NCBI GenBank assembly: GCA_021621525.1
Contig: JAJVUU010000017.1
Coordinates: 1-33,153 of the forward strand
DNA: 33,153 nt
Reading direction: 5' to 3'
Source: Caryophanales bacterium
Lineage (GTDB): Bacteria; Bacillota_I; Bacilli_A; RFN20; CAG-288
A model generated the notes under the pieces. That model worked only from the letters and a program-made list of their open reading frames with translations, did no database searches and was not told where the DNA came from. The position numbers and the translations under genes were made by a program. Every line of letters begins with the position of its first letter. The first letter of the stretch is position 1. Of the stretch, positions 25,853-33,153 are shown in pieces.

Positions 25853-26523
25853 TCTTCATCCTCCAATCCCATGTACTTCTTATCCGTGATTGTCAGGATA
25901 AGGTAACATGCCACGGCTGCAACGACAAACAAGGCAGAAAGAAAGATAGACCAGAACTTCGGATTGTTCCAGGAACTACTGATCAAGTCTACCAAGACCA
26001 ATCCTCCAAGAAGGGCACTCCCGGACAGGGCAACCAAAAGTCCGTAGATGAGGGATGTGACGACATGCTGCTTATACGGGATATAAATCGGCAGTGTATC
26101 ATCAAACTTCTCGCTTCCGGCACTGGTGACCTGGATATAGAGAGCCGCTGTCTTCACAGGAATCCTGATTAGGTGAGAGGAATCAAACTCAGCATCATAA
26201 AGATTGACCTTCACGATATCAAAAGGATGATTCAATACATCAAAGCAGACGATGAAAAAGGAAATCTGATGGACATCCTTCTTGAAACTGATGCTGGCAA
26301 ACTTCGTCTGAGTACGACGATTGATGGAGATACCATATTTTTCGATGTAATCCGCACTGCCCTGCTCCGGAATATAGGAAAGGAAATCATCCGCCATGAC
26401 ACCAGGACGGACATCTTTAAGGAAGTGATATTTCCTTGTCATCCTTGGAAGGACGACGAAGGTGAAAACCAGAAAAGACAATATAAAAACGACAAGAAGC
26501 AGAATTCCGATGAGAATATTCAT
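25849..26523 (-). CDS. three-helix membrane protein of unknown function
   Basis: A 224-residue protein, not recognised. One N-terminal helix (about 3-28), a soluble domain of about 130 residues, then two helices near the C-terminus (about 153-178 and 190-213), ending in acidic residues (LEDEE). The soluble part is beta-rich (IRIPVKTAALYIQVT). It overlaps both neighbours by four bases (ATGA type), so it is certainly part of the operon. Confidence 0.6.
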   Translation of the reverse strand: MNILIGILLLVVFILSFLVFTFVVLPRMTRKYHFLKDVRPGVMADDFLSYIPEQGSADYIEKYGISINRRTQTKFASISFKKDVHQISFFIVCFDVLNHPFDIVKVNLYDAEFDSSHLIRIPVKTAALYIQVTSAGSEKFDDTLPIYIPYKQHVVTSLIYGLLVALSGSALLGGLVLVDLISSSWNNPKFWSIFLSALFVVAAVACYLILTITDKKYMGLEDEE

Positions 26524-27494
26524 AGGTTGCCGTCCTTGTTCTTCTTTTGCTTCTTTTCCATGCTCACATAGGTGACCTCGCCTTCCGGAGTGCTGACCGG
26601 AGTAAGTGGGATGAGATCAGAAAGGTTGTCCTTGTTCTCGGACTTCTTGAAGGCAACGACGGTATTGTCAGACGGACAGCAGTCCATCATCAGCTTGTGG
26701 ATGCCAAGACGATAGCTGGTAAAAAGGAAGGGGATGACGATGATGGCAAGTACACTGAAGACAGCAATCAGAATCCATTCGATGAATAAGGCAAGAGACG
26801 TATCATCATAGCCGTAGTCCGGAGAGATGAAATAGCTGACAAGGAAGACCGGAAGAACCACGATGACGGCAAAAGTCAGGATTTCAAGTATGAAAAGAAT
26901 GTTGACGACCAAAAGCTTCCAACCTCTCTTATGCATCATCAGAAAAGCATTGTAGATGATATCAGAAACACCCAGTCCAGGATTCTTATAAGATGCATAG
27001 ATACCGCACTGACGAATCAGCAAGGCAAAAATCAGATAGACGGCAGCGATGACCAGGAAGGGAATGTAAAGATAGTTTGTGAAAGACTGGAAGGCTGCAA
27101 ACTCATCCTGCGGATATATTCCATTGACATAGGAATTGACATAGATGTTCATGATGAGCGTTTGAAGCAAGAAGGCAATACCAAGAATCAAGGCAATGCC
27201 GGCAAGCGTGAAGAGAAGCCAAAGGATGTTGAAGAGAAGAAGGGAACGATATCCCTTCTTATCATCCGACTGGTCAAACCCTTTGGAGAGGACGGCTTCC
27301 TTGCTATCAGAAACCATCTTACAGAACTGAGGATAGAATTTCTGCATGACCGGAGCCATGAAAAGCGTAACTTCAGAGATTATATTGACGATCTCGAGCA
27401 CCCAGAAGACGAAGACTTTGCTGAAATGATGGATGAGATAAGAAACTCCGTCCTTAGCTCCTTCCAAAACATACCTGCCGGCATTTTTATTCAT
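26520..27494 (-). CDS. polytopic membrane protein of unknown function
   Basis: A 324-residue protein, not recognised. It has roughly five or six hydrophobic segments, including LLLFNILWLLFTLAGIALI, YIPFLVIAAVYLIFALLI, LLVVNILFILEILTF and WILIAVFSVLAIIVIPFLF. The last 60 residues are polar and end KKQKKNKDGNL. It could form a membrane platform or channel for the other components; this is inference from context. It overlaps the next gene by four bases and starts 23 nt after the stop of the GLUG lipoprotein. Confidence 0.6.
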   Translation of the reverse strand: MNKNAGRYVLEGAKDGVSYLIHHFSKVFVFWVLEIVNIISEVTLFMAPVMQKFYPQFCKMVSDSKEAVLSKGFDQSDDKKGYRSLLLFNILWLLFTLAGIALILGIAFLLQTLIMNIYVNSYVNGIYPQDEFAAFQSFTNYLYIPFLVIAAVYLIFALLIRQCGIYASYKNPGLGVSDIIYNAFLMMHKRGWKLLVVNILFILEILTFAVIVVLPVFLVSYFISPDYGYDDTSLALFIEWILIAVFSVLAIIVIPFLFTSYRLGIHKLMMDCCPSDNTVVAFKKSENKDNLSDLIPLTPVSTPEGEVTYVSMEKKQKKNKDGNL

Positions 27495-27517
27495 GATAGA
27501 TTTCCTCCGAATCGCGG

Positions 27518-30500
27518 TTACTTGTTGAACGCCTTCAACGTCGGATAAGATTTTGTCTTATAGTCCACTTTGTCGAAGTCCCAGACATTTTCGCTCCAGC
27601 CGAGTGTTTCGTTGAAGAAAGTCGCATCAAGCTGATAGCTCTTGACTTCCTTGACACCAGTCTTTGCATCTGTTCCCTGCATATATAATTTGGAAAGGTT
27701 GTAGCAGTTTTCGAAGAGATTGCTATAATCTCTTGCACTATAGATCAAAGCAATCCTGTTGGTGTAGTAGCTCCTGTCAGGTCCAAGGTTGACACAGTCA
27801 GAGATAACGAAGTCACGAATGTTGTCGTCGTAGATCATTCTTCCGTTGTAGCCGATGAGAGCACCGATGGAGGCCTTCATATTGGCATCGATCTTACCGA
27901 CATTGTAGCAGTCCTGCATCTTGCCTTCGAAGTCACCGGCAAGTCCGCCGACATAGCCATCGCCCTTGATGGTTGCTTCGTTGTAGCTGTTCCTGATATA
28001 GGAGCTCTCGCCAAGTCTTCCGGCAAGTCCGCCGAGATAAGTGCCCGTCCATATATAGCCGTCGCCTTTTCCAGTCTGATTGTCAAGGCGGAAGGAAGAA
28101 TACTTGTCTACCATACAATTGCTGATGATGGAACCATCCGAATTTCCGATGATGCCGCCTAAGACACCATTGTAGCTGGCATTGTCGGCAAGATTCTTCA
28201 TCGTGATACTGAAGTAGGCATTGCTAAGTTTGAGATTGGTGACGACCATGTTACCTTTGTTGAACATGGCATAGTTGATATTCTTGTTCCTTGCCGTTCC
28301 ACGATAGCCATAATTCTCAATCGCATATCCATTTCCATCAAAGACACCATCGAATCGTCTTTCCGAATACTCTTTATGGTCATAGTATTTTTCAAGATCA
28401 AGATTGTTGTCAAGAATATAGATGTTGCTTCCGGTGATGTTCCTGAAGTCATTTTCCGTCTTGACATGGACAGTCTCAGGATTGACAAGATACATGGCAG
28501 AAGCCGTCTTTGTCTGATCGAGTTCGTCATGATATGGATTACCTTCAGAATTCAATATGTCAGAAGAGTATTTGATATTGGTAATCTTCTTCGTTACAAA
28601 TCCAGACTTATCACCATTATCGACCTTGAAACGAGCTTTCGTTCCGTTTTCAAGCATTTCGACATCCGTAACTACTTTTCCATCGACAGTGAGGGAATCG
28701 ACCTTGTATCCAGTCGGATTATAGAGATCAAGAAGGACATAGGCTTCATCCGTGTTGGTGAAGTAGTCGATGACCTTGTTGTCCTTGTCGACAAAGTCAG
28801 CATTCTTGATATAGCAGTTTCCAAAGATCATGACATCCTTGACGACGTTGTTGCCGTTCATCATGGAAATCATATATGTTTCATTATCTGAGGTATCCTG
28901 AACCTTGATTTTATCAAAGGTGATATCAACTTTGCCGCCTTCCTTCTCAATAAGTTTGCCTATATTGTCCGTATTGACTTTCATACGGATAGAACCGTTC
29001 GTATCCCCAGTCTCTTCAAAAGGAATTTCGATGCCGTTGATGTAGGCACATACAATCTTCAGCTTGTCATAATCGACATTGCTTGTGAACTTCACATAAG
29101 CATAGATTTCATCACCATCACGTATTTCATCACTGTTACTCAATTTGAATTCCGTGATTTCAAAGGAAGGTGTCGTCTTGACGCTCGTCGCCACGCTGCC
29201 TGTAAACGGAGTCGTCTCATTCTTCGTATTCATGAAATACTGATACGTCACCTGAATACGATAATTCGTCAGGGAAGCAAGGTCAGTAAACTCATATTCC
29301 CTTCCGATGGTAGAAACGACAAGCTTGTCTTCCTGAGTCTCTTCATCCTTGGTGTAAAGTTCAACCTTTACTTCAGATACCTGATTCTTGAAGTCTTCAT
29401 TGACGGCAATCTTACCTTTGATGGTATCGTTGTCGACAGATGGTTCGACGATGCTGACAGAAGGTTTGTCCATCGTCTTCGTCTTGATCTGGATGGTCTT
29501 TTCTTCATGATAAAGTCCATCCTCGGCATTGCCTTTCTTATCCTTCAGGTTATAGTGATATTCAAGTTTGATGGAATAGGCTTCATCAGAATAAAGATTG
29601 TCAAACGATCCTTCCAACTGAGCATCGACGACATAGCCAAGGGCATTGCCATCCGCATCAAGAAGGGCAACCGAATCCATTCCGAAGGTGGTCAAATCAG
29701 CATTATTCTCCGTGACTTCAATCTGATATCCGACGGAAGTCTTGTCAGATGTGACGCTGAGAGAAACGGTCGGAGCAACATAGGCCTTGGTCTTCACGGC
29801 GATGGTGGAAACCGCACTCTTCATTCCGGTTCCGTCATTGAGGTCATAGGAATAACTGACCTTGATGGTGTAATCCGTATCAGGAACAAGGTCCGTAATA
29901 GAATCTGAAGTCTTGGTCTTATCCAGTTCCCTGATCTGAGTGTCTCCGGAGAAAAGCACGATTGAATCCATCTGGAGGATATCATCGGCATCCGAGATGG
30001 AGAGATTGTAATCAAGGCTCTCGCAAGAAGCCTTTGCACTTCCAAAGACAAGCGGTACGCTCATGGCAAGCGTCTTGATGTCATATTTGATGAAGCGGGC
30101 ACTATCCAGATAGACATAATTCAAAACCAAGGAATAATCATGATCGGAAAGAAGTTCACCAAAGGAATTATTTTCAGTAAGAGCACTTCCGAGGATAGAA
30201 CTCTTTTCCGTCTCTCCGTCAAAGAGGGAGACCTTGGAAATGCTGACCTTTTCGTCGATGCTCTTTACACCGAAGGAAATGGCATTCTTGGTTGCAGTGA
30301 CATTTTCAAAGGAGAAGATGCTTTGTGTATCAAAGCTATCAGCAAAAGCCCATCCATATCGGTTTCCTTTTCCATCAAGAAGGTCATACGGAACAGCGAC
30401 ACCGACTTGGTATGTACTTTCAATCTGAAGGTTATCAAATTCGACGCTAGGATTCTGCAGATCGATTTCCTTTGCTTCACCAATCTGCTTAAGTCCATCG

Positions 30501-30814
30501 GAAAGATAGACCAAGACTTTGTCTTTCGTCGTCAAGGCATCCAGATTACTGAATTTGAAAGTATAGGAAGCACTGGTTGCCCCTACTTCCTTGTTCACGA
30601 CCGTCGCACTAGGAGCAGTGTGATAGGAAGCAGCGACCTTGGTCTTCTTGGCATCAGTGACATCAAGGACACCGAGGCTGTTGTCCTTCTTGAGATAGAC
30701 GGCGCTGTCTAAAGAAAGCTCGAAGACACCGGAAGTCTCCGGAGCCTTGATTTCAAGAATGACGCCCTCATCATCTTTGACCAGAGCCTGGCTTTCGAAC
30801 TTTGTGCCATTGAC
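27518..30814 (-). pseudogene. large FN3-like/GLUG surface lipoprotein, 3' fragment cut by the IS
   Basis: Open reading continues without a stop from the IS edge to the TAA at 27518, about 1099 codons. An internal GTG at 30598 would give 1026 residues but has no clear ribosome site. The N-terminal half holds about four tandem FN3-like repeats, each with a pattern like SVALLDADGNAL, then LYSDEAYSIKLEYHYNL. The C-terminal third has GLUG-type motifs (YLGGLAGRLGESSYIRNSYN, YVGGLAGDFEG, IGALIGYNG), as in adhesins and surface peptidases. The signal peptide and lipobox lie on the other side of the IS at 32675-33114. Joined, the gene would encode 1243 residues. It was the first gene of the operon and is now probably not exported. 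Confidence 0.8.
30810..30814. repeat. left target-site duplication TTGAC
   Basis: TTGAC at 30810-30814 is repeated at 32675-32679, directly outside the two IS ends. Removing the element and one copy restores the lipoprotein frame exactly. Confidence 0.85.
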
Positions 30815-30842
30815 CCTTAGTTATTTGAAAAGTTAGCACTAC
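30815..30842 (+). repeat. left terminal inverted repeat of the IS
   Basis: 28 bp: conserved outer block CCTTAGTTA, a variable 10-bp middle and conserved inner block TAGCACTAC. Confidence 0.8.
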
Positions 30843-30857
30843 ATCCGGAAGTATATG

Positions 30858-30908
30858 AAAAGATGGGATATTTCTCGCATTCATGCCTGATTCCCATCTT
30901 TTTCTTTT
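30858..30908 (+). terminator. terminator-like hairpin inside the IS left end
   Basis: An 11-bp perfect stem (30858-30868 with 30892-30902, loop 23 nt) is followed by a T-rich stretch to 30908. It sits between the left end and the transposase promoter, where it could stop outside transcription from reaching the transposase gene. Confidence 0.4.
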
Positions 30909-30917
30909 GGTTTGTGA

Positions 30918-30952
30918 TATACTTATGTAGTGCTAACAAGCACTACATAAGT
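30918..30952 (+). promoter_or_regulatory. transposase promoter with 14-bp palindrome
   Basis: An extended -10 (TGATATACT; TATACT at 30918-30923) overlaps a perfect palindrome: arms 30921-30934 and 30939-30952 with loop AACA. The arms contain the TAGCACTAC block of the IS ends, so the transposase could bind here and repress itself. In mRNA made from outside, the hairpin would lie directly before the GAGG ribosome site (30953-30956). Confidence 0.5.
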
Positions 30953-30961
30953 GAGGCGATT

Positions 30962-32650
30962 ATGGCTTTCATTCGAACGCAGAACATAAAGAGAAGCAGT
31001 GAGGGAACCATCCTCTCCGGCTCGGCTTCCGTTGCCAAGAGCGTCTACCAAAAGGATGCCAGGCACCATTCCAGGCAGGTGAACATCGAATCGCTCGGAA
31101 AAGTCCTATGGCTTTCCGATGACAGGAAGTCCGGGATCTTCCAGTCTCCGACCAGAGGTCTCGTATCCTACGATTCCAAGGAGGATACATTCTCCTTCGT
31201 GGAAACAGATGATGCCAGGCTCAAGGGGACGAAGGCGGAATTCCGGCCTCTGATCCATTCCGTATTCGGCGATGCCTATCTGTCCCTTCACTGTCTTTGC
31301 AAATACGGAATCACAGGGCTTCTGAAGGATGTGTTCGGAAAGGAACTGTTCACAAGGGCCTTGGCACATGTCCTGTATTCCTTTGCCTCCGACGGATCGA
31401 AGATGACCTGTGCCAATTTCATCGGAAAATCCATGTTTTCCTATTTCCTGGGCAATGTGAGTCCCGATTCCCTGAGGTACGACGAATACTATTTCAACGC
31501 CCTCGGCGATGACAGCCTCAAGGTTTCGTTCTTCCGCAGGTTCGTAGCCATGATGAAGAAGAAGGACAGGGATTTCGGAACCTCGGTCTACGTCGATTCC
31601 ACTCCCATCCCGACCGACAGCGACAACCCCATGAGCAGGCTGTGCTGCCATGGTACAGGTTCCTCCTGTACCCAGATAAGACTTGCCTTCGTCCTCGACC
31701 AGAAAAGCGGGCTACCTGTCTGGTACGACATCATACCGGGCAACGTCCTCGATGTGAACAACCTGAAGGATGAACTGACCGATGTCGAGAAAAGCCTAAA
31801 AATATCGATAAAATCGATGGTTCTCGATGCCGGATATTCCTCCAAGGAACTTCTCGGTTCCATCAATGACGGCAGGAAGCTGATCATCAGGATGCCGGAA
31901 AGGAAGGGATATCCTTACCAGGAACTCTTCGATTCGGTCGAGAAGGAATACAACAATCCCGACAGGATATTCGTAAGGAACGGCCACAACTATGTTGCGG
32001 TCAGGAAGCAGACAGAGCTGTTCGGTGACGTCGCAATCGATGCCTACAGCTACATCGACAAGGACAATGCGGAATCCGGCATGAAGAAAGCGGAAATCAG
32101 GATGAGCGAAGACGGCAGGGCGAAGAAGGAATTCGATGTGAAACCGGAAAACGAAAGGAAAAGATATCTCATGGAAGGCGGCTACTTCGTCCTTCTGTCC
32201 AACTACGGATACGACGAGAAGAAAACCCTGGACGAATATTTCGGAAGGACGCACATAGAGAACTTCTTCAAGGATTCCAAGGAAGGAAGAAGACTGCTTC
32301 CTTTATGCAAATGGGATGACAGAAGCGTACGGGGAAAGATACTGTCAGACATGATATCGACGATCCTGTACACCCTGTTCAGGAAGGAGATGTCCGAGGC
32401 AAAGTGCCGCTATAGCGAAGACGGAAAGAAAAAGGGAAGAAAGCCGAAGGACCTTCTTCCCCTGAACCAGATAACCGTTTCCGAGGTACTTTCCGGATGC
32501 TCGACGCTGATGTGCATGAAGGACGGGGATACGGTCTATATCGATACGCCGATGAAGGAAGTGAAGGAATATTTCGGCTTTTTCGGGATAACGATAAAGG
32601 GAAGCATGACGATGGACGAAATCCGGTCGGAACTCGGTCTGTCGGTGTAG
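30962..32650 (+). CDS. IS1634-like DDE transposase
   Basis: A 562-residue transposase. The start is the ATG at 30962, 5 nt after GAGG, because an in-frame upstream ATG at 30863 would read through the terminator hairpin and the promoter. Probable catalytic residues of the RNase H-like fold are D212 (VYVDSTPIP), D289 (MVLDAGYSS) and E433 (HIENFFKDSKEGRRLLP, with the typical spaced basic residues). The full length suits the IS1634 group of the IS4 superfamily. The stop codon (32648-32650) lies inside the right terminal repeat. No frameshift is seen, so the enzyme may be active. Confidence 0.88.
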   Translation: MAFIRTQNIKRSSEGTILSGSASVAKSVYQKDARHHSRQVNIESLGKVLWLSDDRKSGIFQSPTRGLVSYDSKEDTFSFVETDDARLKGTKAEFRPLIHSVFGDAYLSLHCLCKYGITGLLKDVFGKELFTRALAHVLYSFASDGSKMTCANFIGKSMFSYFLGNVSPDSLRYDEYYFNALGDDSLKVSFFRRFVAMMKKKDRDFGTSVYVDSTPIPTDSDNPMSRLCCHGTGSSCTQIRLAFVLDQKSGLPVWYDIIPGNVLDVNNLKDELTDVEKSLKISIKSMVLDAGYSSKELLGSINDGRKLIIRMPERKGYPYQELFDSVEKEYNNPDRIFVRNGHNYVAVRKQTELFGDVAIDAYSYIDKDNAESGMKKAEIRMSEDGRAKKEFDVKPENERKRYLMEGGYFVLLSNYGYDEKKTLDEYFGRTHIENFFKDSKEGRRLLPLCKWDDRSVRGKILSDMISTILYTLFRKEMSEAKCRYSEDGKKKGRKPKDLLPLNQITVSEVLSGCSTLMCMKDGDTVYIDTPMKEVKEYFGFFGITIKGSMTMDEIRSELGLSV

Positions 32651-32674
32651 TGCTAGATTTGGAATTAACTAAGG
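32647..32674 (-). repeat. right terminal inverted repeat of the IS
   Basis: Complementary partner of 30815-30842; it shares both 9-bp blocks at the same spacing and contains the transposase stop codon. Confidence 0.8.
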
Positions 32675-32679
32675 TTGAC
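32675..32679. repeat. right target-site duplication TTGAC
   Basis: Matches 30810-30814 and lies directly outside the right IS end. Confidence 0.85.
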
Positions 32680-33114
32680 GGTAAGAGAAGAGAAGCTGAC
32701 TTTGTCAGGGTTAGAGAAGCAGACAAGGACCTTCATGGTCTCAGACGGATTCACGAAGAATTCCGCACTGCCATCCTCATCCTTGGTCGCCTGGGGAAGC
32801 TCTACGAAATCAGCGATAGTAAACTTATCCTGTGCTGTCTTCTTTGCTTCCAGACTCAATCCGTTGAGAATCTTCATCCCAAGGAAAGTCGGAGCGATGG
32901 TCTCGTCAGACCGGGAGGAGCTTACCGCTTCTTCCGTCGATTCTTTTGTATCGGAACCGACATTTCCTGAATTGCCGTTATCCGAAACACCCGGAGCAAA
33001 AGGTCCGTTTCCCTGGTTTCCTCCGGCAGCCGTTCCTCTTTGACATCCGACCATGACAAAACTCATGATTGTCGCAAGAGCGACGACGCTGAACTTCCTT
33101 TTCTTGTTGTCCAT
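32675..33114 (-). pseudogene. FN3-like/GLUG surface lipoprotein, 5' fragment with signal peptide
   Basis: The ATG at 33114 starts a lipoprotein signal sequence (KKRKFSVVALATIMSFVMVGC, abbreviated) with a lipobox cysteine near residue 24. A Gly/Asn-rich low-complexity linker and a short beta-rich segment follow. Reading enters the IS right end and stops at once (TAA of the terminal repeat), so only about 149 residues are made. Without the IS the frame would continue VNGTKFESQALVKDDEG into the 3' fragment. A GAGGT ribosome site precedes the start. This truncated lipoprotein could still be exported. Confidence 0.8.
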
Positions 33115-33144
33115 AATCAAATATACCTCTTTTTGGTTAAATCT

Positions 33145-33150
33145 ATTATA
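33145..33150 (-). promoter_or_regulatory. -10 box of the long surface operon
   Basis: The - strand reads TATAAT at 33150-33145. Transcription would start near 33138, giving a short leader with GAGGT before the ATG at 33114. The -35 box would lie past the window end. Confidence 0.45.
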
Positions 33151-33153
33151 TAT

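Larger units (their letters stand above)
30815..32674 (+). mobile_element. IS1634-like insertion sequence, 1860 bp
   Basis: The ends are defined by 28-bp imperfect inverted repeats (30815-30842 and 32647-32674). Both begin CCTTAGTTA and carry TAGCACTAC exactly 19 nt inside, 23 of 28 matching by eye. The 5-bp duplication TTGAC flanks the element. One transposase gene fills most of it. The element is oriented against the interrupted operon. Structure and apparently intact transposase suggest a recent, possibly active insertion. Family assignment rests on transposase resemblance to the IS1634/IS4 superfamily. Confidence 0.85.

Noticed and set aside
30863..30961. N-terminal extension of the transposase from an ATG at 30863
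   Set aside because: It would cover the terminator hairpin, the -10 box and the palindrome; the ATG at 30962 has the ribosome site.
1..33153. CRISPR array, tRNA or rRNA genes
   Set aside because: No regularly spaced short repeats and no cloverleaf or rRNA sequence noticed on either strand.

Overview
The window reads as chromosomal DNA of a low-to-moderate GC Bacillota bacterium. It carries mnmE, tatD, the RNase M5 gene rnmV (a Bacillota-type 5S rRNA maturase) and rsmA in one tight cluster. AGGAGG-type ribosome sites are common, ATGA-type gene overlaps are frequent, and TGA is used as a stop (for example at the end of rnmV). My inference is an Erysipelotrichales-like or related gut Bacillota lineage; nothing here fixes the genus.

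Layout. (1) 1-1382: a Schlafen/AlbA-type ATP-binding regulator-like gene behind a 17-bp perfect inverted repeat. (2) 1558-5042: a housekeeping operon mnmE-tatD-rnmV-rsmA on the + strand; mnmE appears to be translated from a leaderless transcript. (3) 5050-7371: a secreted M6-type metalloprotease lipoprotein. (4) 7412-8960 on the - strand: a CPBP intramembrane protease gene followed by an Lgt-family gene. (5) 9056-10068: remains of an ATP-binding protein gene that has lost its P-loop region. (6) 10121-11098 on the - strand: prs. (7) 33150 down to 11198 on the - strand: one long run of co-directional, closely packed genes. In transcription order these are a large FN3-like/GLUG lipoprotein (broken by an IS), a polytopic membrane protein, a three-helix membrane protein, a membrane-anchored BspA-type leucine-rich-repeat protein, a two-helix membrane protein with a degenerate AAA+ domain, McrB-like AAA+ ATPase copy B, a coiled-coil protein, AAA+ ATPase copy A, a membrane-anchored transglutaminase-like protein (split by a 1-nt frameshift), and a 1729-residue membrane-anchored MBG-repeat surface protein.

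The long - strand operon is the most interesting part. It joins cytoplasmic, membrane-tethered AAA+ machinery to extracellular transglutaminase, LRR, FN3-like/GLUG and MBG proteins. Its two ATPase genes share an apparently identical 1174-bp module (18323-19496 and 21774-22947). That module is clearly richer in GC than its surroundings, ends exactly at the stop codon, and is fused to two unrelated membrane-anchor N-termini. A third gene (23147-24823) looks like a catalytically dead relative of the same ATPase. Together they suggest an undescribed envelope-associated AAA+ apparatus whose modules undergo gene conversion or shuffling.

The first gene of that operon is interrupted by an 1860-bp IS1634-like element (30815-32674). 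The element has 28-bp imperfect terminal repeats, a 5-bp target duplication (TTGAC) and a palindrome between its promoter and transposase gene. Removing the IS and one duplication restores an intact frame of 1243 codons.
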